64,000 nucleotides of DNA from Luteolibacter rhizosphaerae (GCF_025950095.1 NZ_JAPDDR010000018.1:26265-90264), one strand, 5' to 3'; shown: positions 1 through 9,399, counted from the stretch's first letter. Notes: generated from the sequence alone by a model not told the origin. Numbers and translations are program-made.

Positions 1-455
1 GGTCCCTTCGTGAAGGGGAGGCAGCCTATGCACTCTTTCCGCGGATGATCGAGCTCGCCCGCAGCGCGGAGTTGCCGGTGGCGGATATCGAGCATTGGCG
101 CGACTTCTGCCATCTGATCCGTCTTGCCCGCCGCTATTACTTCCTGCCCTTCGATCCGGAACTGGCCGAGAAGATCCGCGCTTCGAAGAAGGCCTACAAG
201 AAGGCTTGGCCGAGCGAGCGCCGCCAGCGCTACCGCATCAAGCTGTCTTTCGAGCCCTTCAAGGTGAAACGGCAGACCCTTGGCTGGCTCTCCTCGCTGT
301 TACTCCGGCGGCAGCGCGGCTACCGGCTGATCGATCACGTCTTCACGCTGAATCTTCTCGGGCTCGCCTTCCGTTTGTTCCGTCCGGGGAAGAGCAAGGC
401 GGTGCCGAAGTTCCTGCGGAAGAGCGCGATGGGGGTCGATGCCTTGTTCAGGTGA
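1..455 (+). CDS. C-terminal part of an unrecognised protein (5' end outside window)
   Basis: The reading frame is open from the window edge through an internal ATG at 45 to a stop at 453-455, so this is probably the tail of a longer gene rather than a 136-residue protein. The visible part is basic and rich in Arg, Lys, Leu and Phe, with several short amphipathic stretches (for example RQRGYRLIDHVFTLNLLGLA) and no motif I recognise. Its last 8 bases overlap the convergent flavoprotein gene. No function is proposed. Confidence 0.6.
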   Translation, partial: SLREGEAAYALFPRMIELARSAELPVADIEHWRDFCHLIRLARRYYFLPFDPELAEKIRASKKAYKKAWPSERRQRYRIKLSFEPFKVKRQTLGWLSSLLLRRQRGYRLIDHVFTLNLLGLAFRLFRPGKSKAVPKFLRKSAMGVDALFR

Positions 456-906
456 GGCGCACTTCGTGATACTCCAGCGCCCACTCCTTCATGAAACGGA
501 CCCGATTCGGTTCGATGCGGTAGATCAGGAGTTCGGGGTTATCCGGGGTGCCGAGGTAGGATCTTAGCAAGGGGTTCTTCTCCCAGATCGCTGCGAGCAA
601 CTCGGGGTCGTCTTCGATCATGGCGATCCCGGTGATTCTGACCTGATGGTGATCCGCATCGAGATAGCAGAGTTCCACCCTCGGGTTGGCAGCGATCTCG
701 CCGGTCTTGTGATAGCTTCGCAAGTTCGCCACCCAGATGGTGAATCGTTCGGTTTTCACCGGTGAAACGGGCCTGATCCTCGGCTGTCCGGCATCGTCGC
801 TCGCGAGCATCGGGAACTTGGCGGCTTTCATGGTGGCAAGTGCCAACTCCGGGAGTTGCGCGGGATCGACGGGCTCGGGTTTGGGTTGTGCCATGGTGCG
901 AGACAA
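448..906 (-). CDS. PNPOx-like FMN-binding protein
   Basis: This 152-residue protein has the split-barrel flavin-reductase fold pattern of the pyridoxamine 5'-phosphate oxidase-like and general-stress families: an N-terminal helix, then FPMLASDDAGQPRIRPVSPV, then TIWVANLRSYHKTGEIAANP and VELCYLDADHHQVRITG. These proteins bind FMN or F420 and reduce small substrates in the cytoplasm, but the substrate cannot be read from sequence. Alternative starts exist at Met1 and Met5. It is convergent with the gene to its left and divergent from the secreted protein at 966. Confidence 0.8.
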   Translation of the reverse strand: MSRTMAQPKPEPVDPAQLPELALATMKAAKFPMLASDDAGQPRIRPVSPVKTERFTIWVANLRSYHKTGEIAANPRVELCYLDADHHQVRITGIAMIEDDPELLAAIWEKNPLLRSYLGTPDNPELLIYRIEPNRVRFMKEWALEYHEVRLT

Positions 907-965
907 TGCGCCGGATACGCAGCGCCTCCAGCGTGAACTTGCCGCAGGCCACGAGATCTGATCGG

Positions 966-1439
966 ATGGCGATGATGAAACGGACCCTCGCCCTTCTCGC
1001 CTGTCTGATCTCCGTTGTTGCCGCAGAGGAGCGACCTGCCCTCTATCCCTTCGATGTGACTCTTGGAGGGACCAAGGCGGAGATGAAGGAAGGCAACGAG
1101 ATCTTTGCCGAAGTGTCGAAGCCGGTTGCTCCGGACGCCGTGCTGGCGCTGGAGAAGGAAGTGCCGATGCTGATCGTGAACGCTTTTCCCTGCAAGGAAG
1201 ACGGGACCGTGGAAGAGACGCAGGCGGCCGCCATCATCTTCGCGCAGAATGTGAAGGAGGTGAAGCTGGATGCCACCATGGACAAGAAGAAGCTCGTACC
1301 GGGCACCTACCTCGCGAACGTGGTGGCGGACGGCAAGACCTCGCGGATCGTGTTCGTGGTAGCGACCCCGGATCAGAAGCCGGTGGTGAACTTCTCGAAG
1401 GTGCTGGGCTTCCTGAAGAAAAAGGCGGGGGTCGAGTGA
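966..1439 (+). CDS. Secreted small protein of unknown function
   Basis: The open frame begins at 840, but the signal-peptide-like MKRTLALLACLISVVAAEE follows ATGs at 966, 972 and 975, so I start it there. The mature part is about 140 residues, with alternating charged and hydrophobic stretches (FDVTLGGTKAEMKEGNEIFA, VPGTYLANVVADGKTSRIVF) suggesting a small beta-sandwich in the periplasm. No family recognised. Its stop codon is separated by nothing from the ATG at 1440, so the two genes are probably co-transcribed. Confidence 0.7.
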   Translation: MAMMKRTLALLACLISVVAAEERPALYPFDVTLGGTKAEMKEGNEIFAEVSKPVAPDAVLALEKEVPMLIVNAFPCKEDGTVEETQAAAIIFAQNVKEVKLDATMDKKKLVPGTYLANVVADGKTSRIVFVVATPDQKPVVNFSKVLGFLKKKAGVE

Positions 1440-1808
1440 ATGACGTACGTCCGCTTCGTATCAGGCACCAACCGTGAGGAGCCCCGGGACCAGCATGGCG
1501 TGGTCACGGAGTTGAGAATGCTCAGGGACTCCGGCACGCTCGCCGCGTATGAGGTCGAGCATATCAACGAACTATTCAAATGGTTCAACGAGGAGCTGAC
1601 CTGTCCGCCCTTCAGGAAGAAGCGATGGTCTGCCGATGCGATCAGTTGGTTCAAGGGCAGTGCCCAGGATCTCATCTCACGTTTCCGGGATATGATCGCG
1701 ATCCTGGAAATCCACGACCGGCCGGTGCGGATGATCACGACCGATGATCCGGGACGCATCCTCTACGAGGATGAGCACCAAGTGGTGGCCGAGTCTCCGG
1801 AATACTGA
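1440..1808 (+). CDS. Small conserved-looking cytoplasmic protein
   Basis: A 122-residue acidic, aromatic-rich protein begins directly after the stop of the upstream secreted protein. Features include YVRFVSGTNREEPRDQHGVV, ELFKWFNEELTCPP and a helical region with SWFKGSAQDLISRFRDM. There is no signal peptide or membrane segment. I do not recognise a family. The composition and the tight spacing support it as real rather than a chance frame. Confidence 0.65.
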   Translation: MTYVRFVSGTNREEPRDQHGVVTELRMLRDSGTLAAYEVEHINELFKWFNEELTCPPFRKKRWSADAISWFKGSAQDLISRFRDMIAILEIHDRPVRMITTDDPGRILYEDEHQVVAESPEY

Positions 1809-1819
1809 GAGGCCTTGGT

Positions 1820-2593
1820 TCAGGCTCCGACTTTCAAGCTCATGCCCATCTCGCGGAAGATCCGGTCGCGAGCCTCCAGGTAGCCGCGTGAGTCGAGGTC
1901 GCGGGGGCGCGGGATCTCGATCTTTTCGCTGAACTGGACGGTGGCGGGGCGACGGCTCATGACGAGCACGGTGTCCGCAAGTTGGACGGCTTCCTCGATG
2001 TCGTGGGTGACGAAGAGGATCGTCTTTTTCTCCTCCTGCCAGATGCGAACGAGGTCCGCGCGCATCTTGAGACGGGTGATGAAATCGAGCGCGCCGAAAG
2101 GCTCGTCCATGTAGATGATGTCCGGCGATGCGGCGAGCGCACGTGCGATCTCCACTCGCTGGCGCATGCCACCGGACAACTCGCGCGGATAAGATTTGTC
2201 GAAGCCGGTGAGGCCGACCATGTCGATGTAGCGTTTGACCACGGTACGGCGTTCTTCCTCCGTGCGTTCCAAGAGGCCGAAGCCGACATTGTCCTCCACG
2301 TTCAGCCAAGGAAACACACCGTTCTCTTGGAAGACGAAGATGCGTTTCGGGTCAGGTCCGGTGACCGGCTTGCCCTCTACAAGGATGCTTCCAGAGCTTT
2401 GCTGAAGGAAACCGCCGATGATATTCAGCAGGGTGGACTTGCCGCAGCCGGACGGACCGACGATGCAAACGAATTCACCCCTCTTCACGGAGAGATTTAC
2501 GTCTTCCAGTACATGGACCTGTTCCCCCTTCTTCTTGCCGGGGAAGGTCATCCAGAGGTCGCGGATTTCGATTGCGTTGGATGAAGCGCTCAT
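1820..2593 (-). CDS. ABC importer ATPase, nitrate/sulfonate/taurine type
   Basis: This is the 257-residue ATP-hydrolysing subunit of an importer. Walker A is GPSGCGKSTLL (about residues 46-56), the Q-loop is FQENGVFPWL, the signature is ELSGGMRQRVEIARAL, Walker B is IIYMDEPFGALD and the switch His is in FVTHDIEEAV. The order and the SsuB/TauB/NrtD-like sequence place it in the family that imports small anions or organosulfur compounds. It overlaps the permease gene upstream by 4 bases, so the three genes form one minus-strand operon. Confidence 0.92.
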   Translation of the reverse strand: MSASSNAIEIRDLWMTFPGKKKGEQVHVLEDVNLSVKRGEFVCIVGPSGCGKSTLLNIIGGFLQQSSGSILVEGKPVTGPDPKRIFVFQENGVFPWLNVEDNVGFGLLERTEEERRTVVKRYIDMVGLTGFDKSYPRELSGGMRQRVEIARALAASPDIIYMDEPFGALDFITRLKMRADLVRIWQEEKKTILFVTHDIEEAVQLADTVLVMSRRPATVQFSEKIEIPRPRDLDSRGYLEARDRIFREMGMSLKVGA

Positions 2594-3342
2594 TTGTTGG
2601 CGTAGCCCCAGCGGACCTCGTCGAATTTTTCCAAACGTCGGACTGCAATGTCCAAGCCTAGGCCAATGAGGCCGATCATCACCATGCCGGCGACCACGAG
2701 GTCGTAGCGCTTGCCAGCATTGCGGGCGTCAATGATCAGGTAGCCCAATCCCGAGTTCACGGCGATCATCTCGGCCGCCACTACAACGAGCCAGGCAATG
2801 CCGAGGGCGATGCGAAGGCCGGTGAGGATCTGCGGCAGGCATGCGGGGAAGATCACCTTGCGGAAAAGCTGGGCATTGGAGAGGCCGAAGTTGCGGGCGG
2901 CCCGCACATAGACCGGCTGCATGTTCTGAACCGCGGCCATGGAAGAGACCGTGATCGGGAACACGCTCGCCAAGAAGATTAGGAACACGGGTGCCAGATC
3001 CGTAACCCCGAACCAGAGGATTGCCACCGGGATCCACGCAATCGGAGAGATCGGCCGGAAGACCTGGATCATGGGGTTGAGCGCGAGCGCCGCCGGTCTG
3101 AACCACCCGAGCAAGAGTCCAAGCGGTACGCCCACCATGATGGCTAGGAAGAAGCCCCAAGTCACCCGGAACAAGGAGGCGACGATATATTTCAGGAGAA
3201 CTCCCTTCTGGACCAACTCAACGATCCCGAGAGCAACCTGCCAAGGGGTGGGGAAAAGATCGCTGCCGGAGATTTTCACGGCCATGTGCCAGGCGACCAA
3301 AAAGAGAACCGCGACGATGAGCGGCAGATGGATGTTCTTCAT
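2590..3342 (-). CDS. ABC importer permease
   Basis: A 250-residue inner-membrane protein of the BinPDT_transp_1 class with about six transmembrane segments. The EAA-loop region that contacts the ATPase is at roughly ARNFGLSNAQLFRKVIFPA, followed by LPQILTGLRIALGIAWLVVV, the typical SsuC/TauC/NrtB pattern. It overlaps both neighbours by 4 bases (binding protein upstream, ATPase downstream), which implies translational coupling. The substrate is not determined. Confidence 0.92.
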   Translation of the reverse strand: MKNIHLPLIVAVLFLVAWHMAVKISGSDLFPTPWQVALGIVELVQKGVLLKYIVASLFRVTWGFFLAIMVGVPLGLLLGWFRPAALALNPMIQVFRPISPIAWIPVAILWFGVTDLAPVFLIFLASVFPITVSSMAAVQNMQPVYVRAARNFGLSNAQLFRKVIFPACLPQILTGLRIALGIAWLVVVAAEMIAVNSGLGYLIIDARNAGKRYDLVVAGMVMIGLIGLGLDIAVRRLEKFDEVRWGYANK

Positions 3343-4400
3343 GGTTCGTCCAAATCCTTCAATGCCTGTTCCGCGGTATATTCGTAGGCCTTCTTCCTCG
3401 TTTCCGCCGCATCGCTGAAGCGGGTGTCCACGTAGTCTTCAAACTTCACGGTGCCTTGCAGGATGCCGGACTGCTTTCCAAGGGCCGCGATTTCTTCGAA
3501 GTTTTCTTTCTGCACTCCAAGGTTGCCGTATCTCACCCGATCCGGCGGCTTGCTCAGCACGAACTCCAGCAGGCGGGGGTGTTGGTTGTAGTAACGCTTC
3601 GATACGAACTGCGCGGCCGCCATGCGCTTGTCCATGCCGTCCTCCAGCCACATGCCGCTGTTCGCGATTCCATCCACCAGCTTCTGGACCCGGTCCGGAT
3701 GGTCGCGGATCTCGTCCTCATGAACGGCAAGAACGCAGGAGATGAAGTTCGGCCAGATGTCTTTGGTCAGGTAAAGGACACGGCCGTAGCCGTCCAACTC
3801 GCACTGGCCCATGAAAGGCTCCCCGCTCGTCACCGCATCTACCGACTTGGTGGCCAGCGCGGTGGGCATGTCGGGCGGGGGCATTTCCAGCAGTTTGATG
3901 TCGTCGATGGTCATTCCCGCATTGTTGAGAGCGCGGAAGATGAGGAGACGCTGGTTGGAGTAGCGGTTTGGCACTGCGACCACCTTGCCACGCAGGTCGG
4001 CGATGCTGCGGATGTTCGAGTCCTTCTGCACCATCAGAGCGGTGCCGTCGCGGTGTCCCAAGTAGACGATCTTGATCGGCACTCCCTGCTCGCGCAGCGC
4101 GATCGCCATCGGTGCCAAAATGAAGGTGGCCTTGGTATGGCCGGAAAGGAAGGACTCCTTGAGTTCCGGCCAACCGCTGAATTTCAGCGGCTCGAAAATG
4201 CCGTCGCCCTCGATTTCCTTGTTAATGAAATTGGTAACCGGGCAGGTCAGGTGACAGGTGACCGGGAGAAATCCAATCCTGAGCTTGTCTTCCTTTTCCT
4301 CACCCCAAGTGAACTTCTCCATGTTCATTTGGTAGTGCATCGCGGAAATCGCACCGATCCAGACGGAGGCGGTTAGAAGCAGCGTGCCGCGTAGGGTCAT
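3339..4400 (-). CDS. ABC importer substrate-binding protein (NMT1/NrtA-like)
   Basis: A 353-residue exported binding protein. A hydrophobic N-terminal segment (about residues 7-22) serves as signal or anchor. The mature part starts with LRIGFLPVTCHLTCPVTNFI and continues with the NMT1/periplasmic-binding-protein-II pattern, including FLSGHTKATFILAPMAIALR and SIADLRGKVVAVPNRYSNQR. The family binds nitrate, bicarbonate, sulfonates or pyrimidine precursors. The CHLTC pair near the N-terminus is unusual and might form a disulfide or bind a metal. First gene of the operon with the permease and ATPase. Confidence 0.88.
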   Translation of the reverse strand: MTLRGTLLLTASVWIGAISAMHYQMNMEKFTWGEEKEDKLRIGFLPVTCHLTCPVTNFINKEIEGDGIFEPLKFSGWPELKESFLSGHTKATFILAPMAIALREQGVPIKIVYLGHRDGTALMVQKDSNIRSIADLRGKVVAVPNRYSNQRLLIFRALNNAGMTIDDIKLLEMPPPDMPTALATKSVDAVTSGEPFMGQCELDGYGRVLYLTKDIWPNFISCVLAVHEDEIRDHPDRVQKLVDGIANSGMWLEDGMDKRMAAAQFVSKRYYNQHPRLLEFVLSKPPDRVRYGNLGVQKENFEEIAALGKQSGILQGTVKFEDYVDTRFSDAAETRKKAYEYTAEQALKDLDEP

Positions 4401-4572
4401 GAGAGAAGGGAAGGGGTGGAGCGAGCGCGCTGGTAGCCTGCGGCTCAGGGCGATCTGATCCTAGCCGGGCGGCCCCTTCAATTCCTTTGTAGCGCCAAAC
4501 GTGGCGATAGATTGCACTTTAGTAATGACGGAGGCCCGGGTAGGATCGAGCCATTCGAACCATTCATCGGTG

Positions 4573-5118
4573 ATGCCCCGTCTCTCGAAAGATCAGCATA
4601 ATCATTTGACCGTTACCTTGGACCGCTGGTTGAAGACCAACTTCCGGGATTCCCTCGATCTCCAGGCCTTGGCGAAGGAGATCGGGATCACGCGGTTCCT
4701 GCTATGCCGTCTCTACCGGGAGCGCTCGGGCAAGACCATCCGTCTCAAGCAACGGGAGATCCGAGTCAACCATGCAGCCAAGCTCCTGTCGAAGGGTGAA
4801 CGGAAGATCAGCGATGTCGCCCGGGAGGTGGGCTATGCGAGCCTGAGCCACTTCACCAAAGCCTTTCAGGAGGAAAAGGGACGGCTGCCAAGCGCTTGGA
4901 GAAGCCATCCCCGGATCATCGCAATCCCCGACACCGCGGGCGGCTTGCCCGCACCGGGGCTGACCTTCGTGAGAGAGATCAGCGAAGTGCCTGCCGAGTT
5001 GACGGGTGGGTCCGGGCAGTGGGAGCAGGGTGAGAACGATACCGCACCGCCTCGCAGCTCCGGAACATCCCGCCGCAGCCGCGGGCGATGGAAAGCGGGA
5101 AATGCATTTGTCGATTGA
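4573..5118 (+). CDS. Stand-alone AraC-type transcription regulator
   Basis: The protein is essentially one AraC/XylS double helix-turn-helix domain (LDLQALAKEIGITRFLLCRL and ISDVAREVGYASLSHFTKAF) without an N-terminal ligand domain. It is followed by a 70-residue low-complexity tail. The frame is open from 4501, but I prefer the ATG at 4573 because the first 24 residues look unlike protein. It is transcribed away from the ABC operon across about 170 bases, so it may regulate that operon and itself. That is an inference from position. Confidence 0.75.
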   Translation: MPRLSKDQHNHLTVTLDRWLKTNFRDSLDLQALAKEIGITRFLLCRLYRERSGKTIRLKQREIRVNHAAKLLSKGERKISDVAREVGYASLSHFTKAFQEEKGRLPSAWRSHPRIIAIPDTAGGLPAPGLTFVREISEVPAELTGGSGQWEQGENDTAPPRSSGTSRRSRGRWKAGNAFVD

Positions 5119-5127
5119 GCTTTCTGC

Positions 5128-6858
5128 CTATTTGGCTGCGAGTTCCTTCTGGTCCTCGATGGCGGTCAGCTCCCATTTGCCGTCCTTGCCGATCTTGAGC
5201 AGCCAATCGTGGTGCTTCAGGAGAGTGGACCGGTGACCCACGCTCACGTAGGTGTAGCGATGCTTCCGGAGATACTGATAGAGCCGGTCTTCGTTCGGTT
5301 CATCCAGCGCGCTGGTCGATTCGTCGAGGAAGGCAATCGCGGGGCGTTTGAATAAAAGCCGGGCGAAGGAAAGGCGCTGTTGTTCGCCAAGCGAGAGCAT
5401 GTTGGCCCAGTCCGCTTCACGGTCGAAGTCTCCCTCCACCCGGTCCGAAAGTTCCGGCAGGTTCACCGTCTCCAGTACTTCCTGCATGGTTTCGTTGTCG
5501 GTATCTCTCCGCGCCTCCGGATAGTCGAGCTGGGCGCGCAGGCTGCCGGGCACCATGTAGGGCCGCTGCGGCAGGAACATCATGTTGCGGTAGGGCGGTC
5601 GGCCGATCTTGCCCTCGCCCGTGCTCCATAGTCCGGCGATGGTCCTGAGGAGGGAACTTTTGCCCGAGCCGCTCTCGCCCATGATCAGCAGGCTCTTCCC
5701 GGGTTGGAGGCGGAAGTTCAGATCGTGCATCAGCTCTCGCCCGCTATCCGGGGTCTTCACCGTCAGATTTTCCAGAGCGATGGTTTTCTCGTCCTCGCTG
5801 ATCTCGATCTGCTCTGCGTGTTCCGCCTCCAGGTCGTCCTCTGCATCGCGCTCGTCGAGGAAGTCCCACAGGGAACCGAGCCGCGTCACCCCTGCGGCGA
5901 AAGCGCTCAAGCGCTCGAACTGGGTGATGAACAGGGAGACAGCTGCGAGAAAGGTCGCGAAAGCTGCCGTGGCTTGCGCGATCTTCCCGAACTCCACCTT
6001 CCCCTGCATGAAGAGGGGGGCCACGATCACGAGTGGCAGGATCAGGGCGAGCGAATTGTAGCCCGTGGTGAAGAAGGCAAGATTCCGGTTCCAACGGATC
6101 AGAACGAGCATGTTTCCCACCACGCCGCCCAAGCGGGCCCGCAGGTCGCGCAACTCACGGCGCTCGCCGCGGTAAAAGGCGATCGATTCCGCGTTGTCCC
6201 GCACCCGCACCAACCCATAGCGCAGGTTCGCCTCGCGCTCATATTGGAGGTAGTTCAAGCCGATCAGCCGTTTCCCGATCAGGAATGCGACGAGGGATCC
6301 CACGAGAGCGTAGCTTACCAGCACGGCGACCAAGGTTCCGGAGATCGACCACAGGACGCTCGCGTAGCCGATGATCTGGATCACCGAGTTGATCACGAGC
6401 AGGGAGAAGGAGAGCGAGGTAGTGGTGAAATTCCGGGCGTCTTCCGAGATGCGCTGATCGGGGTTGTCGATTTCCTCATGCCCCTGCAAGCGGTAGTAGG
6501 CGCGGTTGTAAAAGTAGCGGAGCGTGAAGGTGCGGGTGAGGAAGTCCCGCCAGTTCAGAGCGAGGCGCTCTTCCACATATCGGTAGAAAGCGGCCAGAGG
6601 GATGGTGACGGCGATGGTCCCCAGATAAAGCCAGAGCTCCTTCTGGAAGGCGGCGGAGTTCCGCTTCTCCAGCGCCGTCATCACGTCGCTCATCACGAAG
6701 CCCGCCGCGATTCCTACGCCCGTGACCGCGATGGTCAGGACCATCAGGGAGCCGAGCTGCAGCCATGCCCGCCCCCAAGTGCGACCGAAAAAGTAGGGTC
6801 GGACCAAACGCCATAGCTGAACCCAGACGTGGCGGGTAAACTTCGGAGCCTGATCCAT
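5128..6858 (-). CDS. YddA/SbmA-like ABC transporter, fused membrane and ATPase domains
   Basis: A 576-residue half-transporter. The N-terminal about 320 residues have roughly six membrane segments and the family hallmark EEIDNPDQRISEDARNFT, seen in YddA/ABCD-type proteins. The C-terminal domain has Walker A GESGSGKSSLLR, signature LSLGEQQRLSFARLL, Walker B AIAFLDESTSALD and a switch His in YVSVGHRSTLL. It probably works as a homodimer in the inner membrane. Characterised relatives move peptides, vitamins or acyl compounds, and the substrate here is unknown. Confidence 0.88.
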   Translation of the reverse strand: MDQAPKFTRHVWVQLWRLVRPYFFGRTWGRAWLQLGSLMVLTIAVTGVGIAAGFVMSDVMTALEKRNSAAFQKELWLYLGTIAVTIPLAAFYRYVEERLALNWRDFLTRTFTLRYFYNRAYYRLQGHEEIDNPDQRISEDARNFTTTSLSFSLLVINSVIQIIGYASVLWSISGTLVAVLVSYALVGSLVAFLIGKRLIGLNYLQYEREANLRYGLVRVRDNAESIAFYRGERRELRDLRARLGGVVGNMLVLIRWNRNLAFFTTGYNSLALILPLVIVAPLFMQGKVEFGKIAQATAAFATFLAAVSLFITQFERLSAFAAGVTRLGSLWDFLDERDAEDDLEAEHAEQIEISEDEKTIALENLTVKTPDSGRELMHDLNFRLQPGKSLLIMGESGSGKSSLLRTIAGLWSTGEGKIGRPPYRNMMFLPQRPYMVPGSLRAQLDYPEARRDTDNETMQEVLETVNLPELSDRVEGDFDREADWANMLSLGEQQRLSFARLLFKRPAIAFLDESTSALDEPNEDRLYQYLRKHRYTYVSVGHRSTLLKHHDWLLKIGKDGKWELTAIEDQKELAAK

Positions 6859-6925
6859 GAGTTCGCCACTTTTCGGCTCGGAACTTCATGATTGCCAGTC
6901 ATTTTCTCGCATGCGCAAAAGTGCT

Positions 6926-8668
6926 TCAAGCGCGCGGCAAGCTCAGGACAAAGCAGGCCCCGGCTTCGTTTGCCGCCAACTCAAGATCGCCGCCGCCGGC
7001 CCGGGCCAAGCGCCGCGACAAAGCGAGTCCCAATCCGACCCCGGGCCTGCTCTCCGCCGCCGCCGCCGCCGATTTGTGAAAGGGGCGGAAGATCTGCTTG
7101 CGCTCACCGGCCGGGATGCCTTTGCCCTGATCTCTCACCCGGATCTTCAGGGTGCAGGCGCTTGCGGTGGCATCGAGCGTCACAGGCCCGGCGCCATACT
7201 TCGCCGCGTTGTCGATCAAGTTGAAAAGCACGTGCTCCACCGCCGCCGGATCGGCCTTTACCTCGCTCTGCCAAACTTCGCCGGAGGTATCCGCGATGAA
7301 GTCCACTCCTGCTTCCTTCAAGCGCCCGCGGAAGCGTTCCAGCATACTTTCCACCATCGGGCCTGCCTGCCGCCGGGTCGCGTTTGAGTGCTCGCAGCGG
7401 CGCTCGATGCGGGAGAAGGCCAGCACGTTTTCCACCAGATGCGAGAGTCGTTCGGCCTCGCGCCGGAGGGTGTTGAAGTAGTCGCCGCGCTTCTCTTCCT
7501 TCACCGCACCGCTGGCCAGCATGTCCGAGTAGAGTTGGAAGGTGGTGAGGGGCGTCCGCAGTTCGTGGGTTACGGCAGAGACGAAGGAAGCCCGGCGTTC
7601 GCTCAGGCGTAGCAAGCCGATCACGAGGAGCCATGCGGCCAAGATGGCCAGCGCCGCGGCCGCCCAGCCAGCCATCAGAGGAAAGGTCACGCTGCGGGGC
7701 AGGGATGAGGGGAGCTGGGTGTGATCCGCCACCGCCAGCTTCCATGGGAAGGATGCCAGCGTGGTGCCTTCCTCGAGATCACCCCTGTCGCTCGCAATCA
7801 GTTGCGATCCGGGGAAGAGATCCGCCACTTCGTCTAACAGCAGCGACTTGAGCGCCGCCTCGTCGAGCCAGACTCCTTGGATCGAGCGCAGGATCTTCTC
7901 ACCCGGCTGCTTCCACTGCAGATGGCGGAGCAGGAGGAGCTCTCCCCCGATCCTGGCAGGCCGCGGCAGACTGCTGCGCAGCAGACTCCAGCTTCCCACC
8001 GAAGGGGTGGACATATTGTTGAAGTCGAACTGAGCCTTGCTGGTTTCCACCGCGCCTTTGATCACCTTGGAGCGGTTCGCCATTTCCTTGGCATTGGCCA
8101 GAGTCTGGTAAGTTTGGCTGGCCCGTGGATAGGCGCGCTGATCGAGCGGTGGCGCGCTTTCTTCCTGAGCTACCGGCTCAGCCTTATCGGGTGACTTTTT
8201 TGGAGCCTCCTTCTCGGCGGGAACCGGTGCGGGTTCTGGAGGAGAGATGGCCCATGATGACGGGATCTCCGGCATCTGTTCACACATGCTATCGAAGGCC
8301 GCGCGCGGTGCGGATAGTCCGAGTGCGCGGGATAGCATCGGTATTTTGTCCGGATCGTCCGCGAGCAGGATACCATCCTCCCGCGCATCGAAGCGCAGCT
8401 TGACCTCCGGTCCGGCGGGTTCCTGATTGCTGCCGTCCGGCACGGGGCGCTGGGCTTCCTCCGCGATCCACGAGGCCGCCGCCGCATCCATGCGCCACAA
8501 TGCGAGCCGGATCTGCTCCTGCTCGTCCGCCCGGGCTTCCATCTCGGAGCGATGACGCTCGCCTTTGATGACTCCCTTCGTGAGCGCGGCCATGGCACCC
8601 AGAATCAGCACGGCGCACAGGGCGATCAGCCCGTGCACCATCCACACTGTTCTGCCGCGCGCGCTCAT
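6926..8668 (-). CDS. Sensor histidine kinase with large periplasmic region
   Basis: The start chosen is the ATG at 8668, which overlaps the stop of the upstream response regulator as ATGA and gives 580 residues. The open frame extends further but inside the regulator. A transmembrane helix near residues 8-30 and another near 330-355 bracket a long extracytoplasmic sensor rich in Pro, Glu and Lys. Then come the phospho-acceptor motif FVSAVTHELRTPLT, the N-box NLIDNAAKYGA and G boxes RDQGKGIPAG and GLGLALSRRLA. The stimulus is unknown. Confidence 0.88.
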   Translation of the reverse strand: MSARGRTVWMVHGLIALCAVLILGAMAALTKGVIKGERHRSEMEARADEQEQIRLALWRMDAAAASWIAEEAQRPVPDGSNQEPAGPEVKLRFDAREDGILLADDPDKIPMLSRALGLSAPRAAFDSMCEQMPEIPSSWAISPPEPAPVPAEKEAPKKSPDKAEPVAQEESAPPLDQRAYPRASQTYQTLANAKEMANRSKVIKGAVETSKAQFDFNNMSTPSVGSWSLLRSSLPRPARIGGELLLLRHLQWKQPGEKILRSIQGVWLDEAALKSLLLDEVADLFPGSQLIASDRGDLEEGTTLASFPWKLAVADHTQLPSSLPRSVTFPLMAGWAAAALAILAAWLLVIGLLRLSERRASFVSAVTHELRTPLTTFQLYSDMLASGAVKEEKRGDYFNTLRREAERLSHLVENVLAFSRIERRCEHSNATRRQAGPMVESMLERFRGRLKEAGVDFIADTSGEVWQSEVKADPAAVEHVLFNLIDNAAKYGAGPVTLDATASACTLKIRVRDQGKGIPAGERKQIFRPFHKSAAAAAESRPGVGLGLALSRRLARAGGGDLELAANEAGACFVLSLPRA

Positions 8669-9357
8669 GGCTCGGCGTGGAACCTCCATCCTTTTCCGCG
8701 CACCGTCACCAGCATTTCCTGGCTGCGGTCGCGCAGTTTCGTCCGCAGGTGCATGATGTGCATGTCTAGCGTGCGGGTTTCCGTGCGATCCGGATCCAGC
8801 CCCCACACGTGGCGCAGGATCTCCTCGCGCGAAACGGTGCGGCCGGATGCGTCCAGCAGGTATCTCAGCAGGCCGGTCTCGCGTTCGGAGAGAGTGCTAT
8901 CCGAGCCATCCTCGAAGATGATCCGGCCGCTGGTCAGATCGACTCGACCTCCCGGGAGAGGGCGCTCCTCGGCGGGTGCCGGGCGCTCGCAGGTACGGCG
9001 CAACACGGCTTCCACGCGTGCCAGCAGCTCCCGCACGCTGAAGGGTTTCATCACGTAGTCGTCCGCGCCGAGACTCAGGCCTCGAACGCGGTCGTTCTCC
9101 TCGCCACGGGCGGAGAGGATGATCACCGCCTGTCCGGGCCGGTGCTTCTTGAGTTCGGAGAGGATCGAAAAGCCGTCTCTACCGGGTAGCACCAGATCGA
9201 GCAAGAGAAGCCGGTAGTTCGCACGCAGGGCCAGATCCAGGCCGGTCATGCCCTCGCCCGCTTCCAAAGTACGGTATCCGCCGTACTCCAATGCATCGAC
9301 GACCCCGCGTCGGATGGCGGGGTCGTCTTCGATGACAAGAATGGTCGTCTCCGGCAT
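8665..9357 (-). CDS. OmpR-family response regulator
   Basis: A 230-residue regulator. The receiver domain has the acidic pair in VIEDDPAIRRG, the phospho-acceptor Asp in LLLDLVLPGRDGF and the conserved Lys in DYVMKPFSVREL. The C-terminal winged helix includes LSERETGLLRYLLDASGRTV and RTLDMHIMHLRTKL. It precedes its kinase in the operon and overlaps it by 4 bases. Targets are unknown, and the divergent or adjacent secreted-protein genes at 9400-11135 are candidates. Confidence 0.92.
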   Translation of the reverse strand: MPETTILVIEDDPAIRRGVVDALEYGGYRTLEAGEGMTGLDLALRANYRLLLLDLVLPGRDGFSILSELKKHRPGQAVIILSARGEENDRVRGLSLGADDYVMKPFSVRELLARVEAVLRRTCERPAPAEERPLPGGRVDLTSGRIIFEDGSDSTLSERETGLLRYLLDASGRTVSREEILRHVWGLDPDRTETRTLDMHIMHLRTKLRDRSQEMLVTVRGKGWRFHAEP

Positions 9358-9399
9358 TACAGGATTCTATATCGGAATCGCGAACGGGGATCAAGGCGG

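Noticed and set aside
3456..4376. A 306-residue plus-strand frame over the ABC binding-protein gene
   Set aside because: It is the mirror of a well-supported gene and has no recognisable fold.
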